Of a stretch of DNA of 31,616 bases, positions 8,966-16,746 are shown piece by piece (position 1 is the first letter of the stretch; every line of letters starts with the position of its first letter). A model generated the notes under the pieces. The model was not told the origin of the DNA, searched no databases, and saw only the letters and a list, made by a program, of their open reading frames with translations. Source of the DNA: a virus; IMG/VR virus record IMGVR_UViG_3300017724_000039, positions 1 to 31,616 of that record, one strand, 5' to 3'. A program made the translations under genes and the position numbers.

Positions 8966-10363
8966 TTAAAGTTGAATCACGACTTTGATGTCTTCTGTTT
9001 GATCTGTTGATCTTTCAATTGGCGATCTGTTATCAATATAGAGAACATCCCCAGTAAATTTATTTATAGTAGGTGATCGGAACGCAATATCATCAGCGTC
9101 AACTCCTGCTGCTTCGATAATACCATCGCCGTTACCGTTTAGTTCTCCTAATGCTTCACCTTCTTGGAATGTACCGAAACCAGTTTCTTCTGTTTGGTGA
9201 AAGTAAATTAAAGAAGAATCAATATAATCTACATAAGCTTTTGCTGAAGATGATGTTCCTTGAATTGTTCTATCAAGCGTAAATGCTGTTGATATAGTTG
9301 TAAGCTTTAGAAATGGCATAGCATTTCCTGCATCAGCAATAAAGTCTGAATCGGCAATACTTGTATATTTCTTTGGGTTCTTAAGTAATACTGTTTGTCT
9401 AAAATCATTTCCTACTGGGAATGTTTCAGTTTCTGTTCCTGCAATTTTGGAGTTAAACATTAATGCAAAAGATCTTAAATCATTTCTTGCATCAGCACCC
9501 ATACCTGAGTCGGCTGAAAGAATGGCTCTAGCAGTTGCACCAGCACCACCGCCGCCAGTTATACTAATACTAGCAGTTTGATATCCTGCTCCAAATGCGT
9601 GTCCGGTTTTAGCACCAGTGCCTGAGTCATCCATTTCAATTTTAGTAACAACACCACCAAGAATAGTTGCAGTAGCACTAGCTGGTTTTCCAGTATTATC
9701 TCCAACAATGGTTACTGTAGGAGCACTAGTATAACCAGATCCACCGCCTGTTACTGCAATACCAAGTATCTCGCCAGCTGTTGAACCAGCTTGAACATTT
9801 GCTTGCTGAACCTGTAGAGCTGAAAGACCGGCCGCCCCGGCTGAATCACCAACTTTACTTACTGGAATGAAATTAGCTGACGTAAACTGAGTACCTTGAA
9901 GAGCACCGATTGTATATAAGTATTTCCAAATATAACCATCAGCAGTTTCAATTGGTCTAACACCAGATCCTGTAGGTTTTACTGAAGATGTTTGAGCAAG
10001 TCCAGCTGTATTTTTTCCTTGTTGTAAACATAGATAGACAGAGTTTTCATCAGTAAGAACATAATAACTGTTTGTAGGATACCCTGCTTGACCATCGTCA
10101 AACGCTGAGTAAATAGAACCTGAGGACCAGTTATAACGTGGAACAACGAATGAAACCTGTTCAGCAGTTTTAAGTGCCTGAATTCCTAGTCTAGCGTTTC
10201 TTATTTCTCTAGCAGAATTAACTGGAGTAGGTGCAGCATCGGATGAGTCCCATGCTTCTGACCGGCCGATGCCAACATAGTATCTTTCAGCAGAATCAGA
10301 AACATCTTTGAACAAGTCGTTGATTAGTTGTCTTTTAAGAGTGTCAGTAATAATAGATGTCAT
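8966..10363 (-). CDS. 8: Baseplate wedge protein gp8
   Basis: The N-terminal 170 residues carry signatures of gp8 in marine T4-like phages: AERYYVGIGRSEAW near residues 25-38, a Y.LTDEN.VYLCL.Q segment near 101-115, and ETADGYIWKYLY at 139-150. gp8 is a dimeric wedge subunit that binds gp10, gp7 and gp6 in T4. The protein has 465 residues against about 334 in T4. Part of the excess is a glycine-rich beta insert at about 200-285, with a GGGSGYTSAPTVTI motif often seen in repeat domains of phage structural proteins. The T4-like fold resumes at about 297 (RSFALMFNSKI). It is the second gene after the TATAAATA promoter at 11387. Confidence 0.85.
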   Translation of the reverse strand: MTSIITDTLKRQLINDLFKDVSDSAERYYVGIGRSEAWDSSDAAPTPVNSAREIRNARLGIQALKTAEQVSFVVPRYNWSSGSIYSAFDDGQAGYPTNSYYVLTDENSVYLCLQQGKNTAGLAQTSSVKPTGSGVRPIETADGYIWKYLYTIGALQGTQFTSANFIPVSKVGDSAGAAGLSALQVQQANVQAGSTAGEILGIAVTGGGSGYTSAPTVTIVGDNTGKPASATATILGGVVTKIEMDDSGTGAKTGHAFGAGYQTASISITGGGGAGATARAILSADSGMGADARNDLRSFALMFNSKIAGTETETFPVGNDFRQTVLLKNPKKYTSIADSDFIADAGNAMPFLKLTTISTAFTLDRTIQGTSSSAKAYVDYIDSSLIYFHQTEETGFGTFQEGEALGELNGNGDGIIEAAGVDADDIAFRSPTINKFTGDVLYIDNRSPIERSTDQTEDIKVVIQL

Positions 10364-10372
10364 TTAATTTTC

Positions 10373-11359
10373 CTATGCTATCGTTGCGCCATAATGTCCA
10401 GAAACATACCAATTAGTTCCGTCCCAAATGAGCGTTACCGCATCGAACTGGCCGAGTTGAATATTTGATCCTTGTGCAAAATTGTCTGGAGTAATAGTTG
10501 CAGTACCTGCGCCTTTGTTAGTAAATATTCTCATTTCCCCTACCTGAGTCCCGTCATTTAATCCGATAGCAAGAGCAGTTCCAGAGTTTGCTATGATATA
10601 ACCTTTTACATCAGATGCATCACCAGCAGAAGTTTGAGTATCTTCGTCGAATGCTAATTTCTTAACAACAACCGAACCTTCACCTTTAGTTTGTATTGAT
10701 AAACTAATGTTGGTATCAGTGCCATCAGTTGAAAGTAGAGGAGCTGAACCTGTAGCGCCATTTGCAATTTTTATATCATTAACAGCAGATGCTGTTGATA
10801 CAAATTGAATTAGTCCAGCACCATTAATATCAGCAGCAACTCCAGACAGAATAGGATTATTAACTGTAGCTGAGTCAAGAGTTTTATTTTTCATAGTGGC
10901 TGCAGTAGTAGCCATAACAATAGTATCACTATCAGCAAGAACTGGAATATTGAGATTTCTATCAGCAGAAATTGCACCGGTTTTTATCGTGTATTGAAAT
11001 GATTCAGCAGGATTATTAATTTGCGGCTCAGTTAAAATTGGAGAAGTTAAAGTTTTATTCGTAAGAGTCTGAGCTGCAGAATCTAATATGATTCCACCAG
11101 ATGCATTTGGCAACGTGATAATTCTATCTGAATCGGGGTCAGTTGCTTTAAGTGAAGTTTCGAATTGATCTACACTTATGCCTTCAAACACAAGGCCATC
11201 AGCAGCAACAGCAATCTGTCCACTCAAATTATTAGAGTCTCCACCAAGCTTTTGGTAAAGTTCTACAAAGTTTTGATTTATTTTTGTTCCTGCATTACGG
11301 AGAGTATCGCCTGTTCCGTCGTTAGCAGCTGAACCTAATCCTAAGTTTTGTCTTGCCAT
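10373..11359 (-). CDS. Fibre/connector-type structural protein with NDGTGDTLR N-terminal motif
   Basis: A 328-residue protein. It begins with NLGLGSAANDGTGDTLR followed by KINQNF.ELY, a module common at the N-terminus of virion proteins of marine T4-like phages, where it seems to attach fibres to the baseplate. It continues with shaft-like repeats (TLTNKTLTSPILTEP at about 97-111 and KNKTLDSATVNNPIL at about 157-171) and closes with a beta-rich tip ending TLIWDGTNWYVSGHYG. A TATAAATA late octamer lies 28 bases before the ATG, and the gene is separated by 40 bases from the wedge gene upstream, so it likely heads a transcription unit running to 1473. A role like T4 gp9/gp10 is possible but not shown. 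Confidence 0.75.
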   Translation of the reverse strand: MARQNLGLGSAANDGTGDTLRNAGTKINQNFVELYQKLGGDSNNLSGQIAVAADGLVFEGISVDQFETSLKATDPDSDRIITLPNASGGIILDSAAQTLTNKTLTSPILTEPQINNPAESFQYTIKTGAISADRNLNIPVLADSDTIVMATTAATMKNKTLDSATVNNPILSGVAADINGAGLIQFVSTASAVNDIKIANGATGSAPLLSTDGTDTNISLSIQTKGEGSVVVKKLAFDEDTQTSAGDASDVKGYIIANSGTALAIGLNDGTQVGEMRIFTNKGAGTATITPDNFAQGSNIQLGQFDAVTLIWDGTNWYVSGHYGATIA

Positions 11360-11386
11360 TATCTATCCTTTAGAAATCCTTGTTTC

Positions 11387-11394
11387 TATTTATA
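11387..11394 (-). promoter_or_regulatory. T4-type late promoter TATAAATA
   Basis: An exact TATAAATA octamer on the minus strand in the 40-base gap before the gene at 10373-11359. With T4 geometry the transcript would start near 11381, giving a leader of about 21 bases with an AGGAT ribosome site. The octamer is expected by chance several times in a window of this composition; the intergenic placement is the reason for the call. Confidence 0.65.
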
Positions 11395-11399
11395 CTGTT

Positions 11400-12371
11400 T
11401 TAATTGATTGAGTCATTATAATCTTCAAATCTATCAAAATCAATTGTTTCAACAGTATTTGAGAATCTAATAACTCCCGGAACTCTTCCAGAATCTTCAT
11501 CGAAGGTTGGTGAATTCGGATCAAGAATACCATCAGGTTGCGGTGCAATCCTGCCGTATGATGCTATCAATTCAGAAACAGGCATTGTAGCATATCGTGA
11601 TATATCTATACCGATTCTTGTACGTGTTTCTTGAGTATCTGAATCACTACCATCTGGAATTCTACCTAATACTTCAAACGATGGTTGACCAAACACGGCT
11701 GTTGCTTGTCCTTCAAGTGTAATAGCTAATTGATCCGCAGACACTGCTACGACTTCTGGCATTTCCCCAACACCAAATAAATTTTCACCGGGTGTTAATT
11801 CTAGTACAACTTCACCACCAATAAAGAATCCAGCTGGGTGAACAAATTGTCTATATAGATCTCTCCATCTAACAATAGGAATAGATGATCTAACTAAGAT
11901 TGAGAATACTTGATATAACGCATTGTTTTGAATGAACTTCAAAGATTCAGATCCGATTACTGATTCACTTACAATAAACATATCTTTTTTTGGAAATTCA
12001 ATTTCGACTGTTTCTTGAAAGAATGCTCTAAAGAAACCTTCGGCAGAATATCTTGAACCTTTAACTCTATAAAAGTTAGCAAACATCCGTAAAGCTTCAC
12101 GAGGATTTTGAAAATAATCTCTTGACGCTCCTCCAGCAATTTCTTTAAATATCTGATCTAGCTGATTAACTGAAGCATGTTCAATATCTCTAATTGTAAA
12201 TAGATCATTAATAATACTTGTAGTTTCATCAGAATCAACATACTCATAGTAACCTTCTAAGAAAGCAACTAGGCTTGGATATTCAGTCTGAAAATATTCA
12301 GGAAGAACTTCTTTAACTAAATTGCCATGAAGGTTAATATTTCGTCTATTGAAATCTTGAATAGTTTGCAT
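11400..12371 (-). CDS. Baseplate wedge protein, gp7/gpI/TssG-like
   Basis: A 323-residue protein whose start overlaps the gp6 stop by one base (TAATG). The segment from about residue 60 to 125 (FTIRDIEHASVNQLDQIF..., then MFANFYRVKGSRYSAEGFFRAFF) resembles tail protein I (P2 gpI), in which a KGT/KGS-type motif precedes a helix. P2 gpI, T6SS TssG and T4 gp7 occupy equivalent places in the wedge, beside gp6 and gp25. The gene order gp25-gp6-this gene matches that trio. It is far shorter than T4 gp7 (about 1030 residues), so the peripheral parts would be supplied by other proteins. The family link is by motif and context, not a firm identification. Confidence 0.65.
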   Translation of the reverse strand: MQTIQDFNRRNINLHGNLVKEVLPEYFQTEYPSLVAFLEGYYEYVDSDETTSIINDLFTIRDIEHASVNQLDQIFKEIAGGASRDYFQNPREALRMFANFYRVKGSRYSAEGFFRAFFQETVEIEFPKKDMFIVSESVIGSESLKFIQNNALYQVFSILVRSSIPIVRWRDLYRQFVHPAGFFIGGEVVLELTPGENLFGVGEMPEVVAVSADQLAITLEGQATAVFGQPSFEVLGRIPDGSDSDTQETRTRIGIDISRYATMPVSELIASYGRIAPQPDGILDPNSPTFDEDSGRVPGVIRFSNTVETIDFDRFEDYNDSIN

Positions 12372-14206
12372 TATAAACTCACGCTAATTGTTTGTCTATC
12401 AATCAGACCAGCAGCAAATGATGCATCATCATCAAGAGAGATAACAAAGTTTCTCAAAGGTTTGATTACGTTTTCATTTGATGGCTTAGCTGATATTTTG
12501 ATAAATGTGTTTCCAGAAGTAATTGATTCTAAACTAAATCCAACAAGTTCAATCTTACCATTAGCTGGTGTGTATTGTCCTACATTATCAATAAGAATAT
12601 TTCCTAGAGTGTCTGTAACTTGTAACTTAGTAGAACTTAATTGGTTTTTAATAAGTGCAACTATTCCGTTATATGTAAATGTAGATGACGTAATAGTTGT
12701 ATTAACATCATCAGCTGGAGCTAATGCAACAGGGAAATTAATTTCGTACTGTTCTGATTGATTTAGAATTGGTTCAAATCTTTGTTGAACTTTAACATTA
12801 ATACTTGAAGAAATAATAGCATCAGACACTGCATCAACTTGCGTTGTAAGAGCTGACTTTCTAAAAGTCTTACCGAATACTCCTAAGTTGTCAGTAAAGA
12901 ATTCTCTCACTTTTGCAGCAACAGCTGCTTCAGTAGATTGTAGTGTTACGCTTGTTAAGTTAGGGTCAAATGAGAATTCAACAATAGCTTCGACAAAAGT
13001 ATCAATAGGATCCACAAAGATAGTTCCAATTGAAAGAACTGAAAGATACTCAGTTAAACTTGAAACTATAGTATCTTTAGTTGTAGTCTTTTCGGCATTA
13101 GTTGTACCTGTTGCAAATTTTAATCCTACATAAACATTACCATAGTTTGCTGGAACATTATCTTCTCCACCCCACGCAATAGCATCAATAATATTAGCAT
13201 AATTTTTTAGAATGATTGCCTTATAATCTTCTGCTGTAACTAATCGTTGTTGTGAAGCAAATGCAATAGGTGCATTCTGTCTTATGCTCTCAATTGACTG
13301 TCTATCTCCACCTGATGAAGACGGTGCTTCAGTTACAACAGTGAGATCATATCCAGTTGAATTAACTGTAAACTGTGCAGATGGAGTAAATACCTTTGCA
13401 CCATTACCTTCAGTTCCAACTGTTGATAGGTATTGAATTTGAATAACGTTTCCTGTATCTGGAGATTTACCAAATGATACACCATCTCCAAAATTTAATT
13501 CATAAAAACCATTTGGAGTTTCTGTGATTTGATAAAACTGAGATTCTGCAGAAACTCTAATCGCTGCAGCAAGAGGTGTATATGATGAGAAATCTGAAGT
13601 AGACGGATTATCAAATACTTTTACAGTTGCTGTAGAGGTATCAATAGTTTTATCTGGAATGATGTAAAGTTGGCGTTCACCGGTTTCACCCACATAGAAT
13701 GTTTTAGTTTTTAACGTTCCTTCATATACAAGGATTCCTGTTTCTCCTAATGAATTAAGAAAAACGTAATTACCAGTTCCATCATCAGTTGCAACAATTT
13801 GTTCTAAAATTCTAAATGTATATGTTACATCATTAACTGAAGCTGTAAACGATGTTAAAGCAGGTAGTGTATAAGTGTTTGATCTATTAGCTACACCAGA
13901 CAAATTGAGACTAATATTAATAGTTGCTTTTGCTGCTGTAATAGATCTAGGTTCATAACCTAATGATATAGCATGTGATACTACAGAACTTCTTAGTTGA
14001 GCAGTATTCAGATAAGATTCGTTTAATGCGAAGTTTGCTGTTAACGCGTTATAATGAGTATTATATGCTAGCACATCAAGGATGTTATTTAATCCTGACG
14101 CTTCGAATTCATAATCGCTAAATTCAGTTTTAGCCTGAAGATACGTTTTAAGTGAATCTTTTATTTGAACGAAGTCAAGCTTAGTTGACTGAATATTTGT
14201 TGCCAT
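12371..14206 (-). CDS. 6: Baseplate wedge protein gp6 (baseplate J-like)
   Basis: A 611-residue protein (T4 gp6 is about 660). The N-terminus has the gp6 signature of marine T4-like phages: LDFVQIKDSLKTYLQ, then SGLNNILDVLAYNTHYNA and LNESYLNTAQLRSSVVSHA at about residues 40-85. Further on come GELNFGDG-type (YELNFGDGVSFGK) and SGGDRQSIESIRQNAPIAF motifs, both usual in the baseplate J/gp6 superfamily. gp6 dimers form the ring linking the wedges. The gene starts one base after gp25 and ends overlapping the gp7-like gene, so the three are translationally coupled. Expression likely comes from the late promoter at 14676. Confidence 0.92.
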   Translation of the reverse strand: MATNIQSTKLDFVQIKDSLKTYLQAKTEFSDYEFEASGLNNILDVLAYNTHYNALTANFALNESYLNTAQLRSSVVSHAISLGYEPRSITAAKATINISLNLSGVANRSNTYTLPALTSFTASVNDVTYTFRILEQIVATDDGTGNYVFLNSLGETGILVYEGTLKTKTFYVGETGERQLYIIPDKTIDTSTATVKVFDNPSTSDFSSYTPLAAAIRVSAESQFYQITETPNGFYELNFGDGVSFGKSPDTGNVIQIQYLSTVGTEGNGAKVFTPSAQFTVNSTGYDLTVVTEAPSSSGGDRQSIESIRQNAPIAFASQQRLVTAEDYKAIILKNYANIIDAIAWGGEDNVPANYGNVYVGLKFATGTTNAEKTTTKDTIVSSLTEYLSVLSIGTIFVDPIDTFVEAIVEFSFDPNLTSVTLQSTEAAVAAKVREFFTDNLGVFGKTFRKSALTTQVDAVSDAIISSSINVKVQQRFEPILNQSEQYEINFPVALAPADDVNTTITSSTFTYNGIVALIKNQLSSTKLQVTDTLGNILIDNVGQYTPANGKIELVGFSLESITSGNTFIKISAKPSNENVIKPLRNFVISLDDDASFAAGLIDRQTISVSL

Positions 14207-14207
14207 G

Positions 14208-14654
14208 TTACCTCAACCTTGATAGTGTTGTTTCTACTTCTACTATATCATTTAAATTTCTAACTTGAAATATAACTTTAACCTTTACTTCGTTTCGATC
14301 AATATTATCATTAACTATAATATCGATTACTCTTGCTCTTGGTTCGTAGTTCTCAATTGCAAGTTTACAATCATCTTGTATTGTAATATCAGTTTCGTCA
14401 CTGGCTAATTCAAATAAGATGTCATTTAGGTTTCCACCAAAGTATGGTCTAAATGGTTTTTCAAAATGATTAGTTAGTAGTAAATTTTTAACAGCTTGCT
14501 TTACAGCAGCTACTTCAGTTTTTTTATAGACGTCACCATTCGGTTTTGTTTTAAATGTTAAATCTATATCAGAAAACTGAGTTTCTCGAGAACCAATTAA
14601 AGTTCTAGTTGATAGAAATCCGTCTTCTGCTGATAAGGCACGATTAGCTGCCAT
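14208..14654 (-). CDS. 25: Baseplate wedge protein gp25
   Basis: A 148-residue protein (T4 gp25 has 132). It shows the gp25/TssE pattern: FSDIDLTF near residue 27, then KNLLLTNHFEKPFRPYFGGNLNDILFE at about 52-78, with the FRP..G fold core, and the C-terminal IENYEPRARVIDI segment with its E-P-R triplet. This fold is lysozyme-like by family name only; it is structural and joins gp6 to the sheath. The start has an AAGGAT ribosome site and a TATAAATA octamer 22 bases upstream. Confidence 0.93.
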   Translation of the reverse strand: MAANRALSAEDGFLSTRTLIGSRETQFSDIDLTFKTKPNGDVYKKTEVAAVKQAVKNLLLTNHFEKPFRPYFGGNLNDILFELASDETDITIQDDCKLAIENYEPRARVIDIIVNDNIDRNEVKVKVIFQVRNLNDIVEVETTLSRLR

Positions 14655-14675
14655 TGATTAATAATCCTTTTTGTC

Positions 14676-14683
14676 TATTTATA
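14676..14683 (-). promoter_or_regulatory. T4-type late promoter TATAAATA
   Basis: An exact TATAAATA octamer on the minus strand overlapping the stop codon of the needle gene and 22 bases before the gp25 ATG. The predicted start near 14670 gives a leader of about 16 bases that still includes the ribosome site. It would drive gp25, gp6 and the gp7-like gene. Confidence 0.65.
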
Positions 14684-16745
14684 CGGTAACTTCAGTGAAT
14701 TCTTTGTTAGTCAGCACTTTGTTATTGAACCGAGTTTCAATATTCATTGAATATTCACCTGTATAATCTTCTGAAACAAGTGGCATTTGAATAATAATTT
14801 GAACATTAAGTCCAGCTGGATCAAAAGTATCATAATCTAATATAAGCTTTTCATAATACATATTGTCTTTTAAGTAAACAGCTAAGTCAAACGTTTTTTC
14901 AATATCAGGTACGCCTTTTGTATCAACTAATTCGTATACAACTGCACGACCACTTGTTTGCAAATCATTAATACTTCCGGGTGTTAATACTTCGTTACGG
15001 CCTTGTCTATATAATCCTTCGACGACAACCAATCTATGATCTTTAAATTTACCAGTATCATCTGATATAAGATTCATAGCTTCTGCTTGAAGATATAATT
15101 GTCGTGCTATAGCTTTTCTTGTTACAATATCTGTAGGAGATATATGATCCAGCGTAATCTTATCACCTTTACCTCCTAAGAATTTAGCAATAGTTATTCC
15201 TTTTGCTAATTTAGTTTTAGAATTAATTACATCTCTGAAATTAGGATTGTATACTGGATCAGGTGTTATAAGCTGAGGTACTGGTTTCGGTACAATTTTT
15301 TTAGATGCATCACTAGGATTAATCTGACCCAGATACTTTTGTCCAATTACTTTAGTTGGCTTACTGCTCTCAACTCTTCCTATTGACGCAGGAGAAGTTT
15401 CACTAAATGAAGAACTTAATTTACCTGCTCCAATTTGAGAACCAGTAAATACTGGATTTTGTAATGTCGAATCTGATCTTAATTTACTTCTAATTTCTCT
15501 AATGTTAAGAGGCTTATTAGTAATATTATCATTCTTCTCATTATCACTTACAGAGTTAAGAAGTCCTGCACCCGGATCTACTTTTACGACCGGATGTCCA
15601 TATGAGCCTTTAGTAAGATAGCCATTAAGATTTACTTGAGTTGGTAAAGCTGTGGCTTTAGGATCTACCGGTTCTGCGGTATGTGTTGTGGATGTTAATG
15701 TTCCACCACCTGAACCAGCACCTAACGGAGCTGACCCAGCCTCATCTGCCTGTGCCGCAAATGATGCTTTACCTACAAGAGAACCATGGAATGTTGTAGC
15801 GTGCATGGATGTTGCATTCACTCGTTGAGTATATGCAGTGTTTGTTGTAATAGTATCTGTTGCTGTTATTGAATGTCCAGTGTACATATTATAGTTGTAC
15901 ATAATAATATTCTGCCCACCTATTGTACCAGTATCGCCAAAGACTGACATTGATTGCGCAGCAAGATTCATATCAGGAGCAGAACCTAATAATCTAGTTT
16001 CTGATGTTATTCTAGTTTGGCCTGAACTCATGATTGAAGTTGCACCTTCAACAGCGTTTCTAAAATCTCCTTTTACGATATTATTAAACCCTTGTAGAGT
16101 TGTATGCGCAGTTGTACCAGTTGTTGTGCTACTTCTATTTCCATCAACATTACTTCCATGATTTCCATGGATTTTTTCTCTAAAGTTTCCGTCAACTTCA
16201 GTAAGAATATCACCGGCAACATCTATATTAAAGTTACCACCTACGTTTAAATTATAATCTCCAGCAACATCGATATCTAAATTTCCGTTATATGTTAATT
16301 GAGCATCACCTTCTACAATTAGTTTACTCTCACCCTGTACAATAGTAACAAGATTATTTTTAGTTGCAACCACTACAGTTCCATCTGTTCTCATTTCAAC
16401 GCCAGCGCCAGTTCTATGTCTAATCAAAATTCTTTCGCCAGCAGGTGTGTCATCTATTTCAATAACATGTCCTGATCTAGATTCTTGAACTTGATTCAGA
16501 GGATACTGAGATTGTGGAGGTGTGTCTAAACCAAGATCTAGATCTAAGTTACCACCACCAATATAGAGATCATTTCTTTCTATTCCTCTTGCATTTTGAT
16601 TAATGCTTGGCCCGTAAAAATAATCAGATCTTGGATATGTTCCACTTGGGTCAAAGAAACCAGTTCTAAAAATTCCTTTAGAATTTTCTTTGGCTTCTCC
16701 TATAGAAGCTTCGCGATCTCTTAACTCATCATTTTCTGTACTCAT
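14679..16745 (-). CDS. Spike beta-helix (gp5 C-terminal type) with degenerate M15-like C-terminal domain
   Basis: A 688-residue protein carrying the needle part of T4 gp5. Residues 91-126 (SGHVIEIDDTPAGERI..., GAGVEMRTDGTVVV) match the start of the gp5/VgrG beta-helix. Residues 136-207 are nine consecutive octapeptides of the gp5 form VxGxxxxx (for example VAGDYNLN, VGGNFNID, VAGDILTE, VDGNFREK), which build a trimeric beta prism. A glycine/threonine-rich linker lies near 340-360. Residues of about 540-688 recall D,D-peptidase family M15 (RLVVVEGLYRQG; TSGRAVVYEL; YYEKLILDYDTFDPAGLNV), but the expected zinc-binding H and D positions are Q596 and V603, so it is probably inactive. The start lies one base after the amidase gene. 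The gp5 N-terminal domains are in separate genes upstream. Confidence 0.85.
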   Translation of the reverse strand: MSTENDELRDREASIGEAKENSKGIFRTGFFDPSGTYPRSDYFYGPSINQNARGIERNDLYIGGGNLDLDLGLDTPPQSQYPLNQVQESRSGHVIEIDDTPAGERILIRHRTGAGVEMRTDGTVVVATKNNLVTIVQGESKLIVEGDAQLTYNGNLDIDVAGDYNLNVGGNFNIDVAGDILTEVDGNFREKIHGNHGSNVDGNRSSTTTGTTAHTTLQGFNNIVKGDFRNAVEGATSIMSSGQTRITSETRLLGSAPDMNLAAQSMSVFGDTGTIGGQNIIMYNYNMYTGHSITATDTITTNTAYTQRVNATSMHATTFHGSLVGKASFAAQADEAGSAPLGAGSGGGTLTSTTHTAEPVDPKATALPTQVNLNGYLTKGSYGHPVVKVDPGAGLLNSVSDNEKNDNITNKPLNIREIRSKLRSDSTLQNPVFTGSQIGAGKLSSSFSETSPASIGRVESSKPTKVIGQKYLGQINPSDASKKIVPKPVPQLITPDPVYNPNFRDVINSKTKLAKGITIAKFLGGKGDKITLDHISPTDIVTRKAIARQLYLQAEAMNLISDDTGKFKDHRLVVVEGLYRQGRNEVLTPGSINDLQTSGRAVVYELVDTKGVPDIEKTFDLAVYLKDNMYYEKLILDYDTFDPAGLNVQIIIQMPLVSEDYTGEYSMNIETRFNNKVLTNKEFTEVTV

Positions 16746-16746
16746 A

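Noticed and set aside
9061-9068. TATAAATA octamer inside the 3' part of gp8
   Set aside because: Coding region, about 100 bases before the next start; no independent support.
12327-12761. 144-residue plus-strand open frame over gp6
   Set aside because: Antisense to conserved gp6 residues; no ribosome site or protein-like pattern.
14208-14654. Lysozyme activity for gp25
   Set aside because: The family is sometimes named lysozyme-like, but gp25/TssE proteins are structural; no catalytic pattern is visible.
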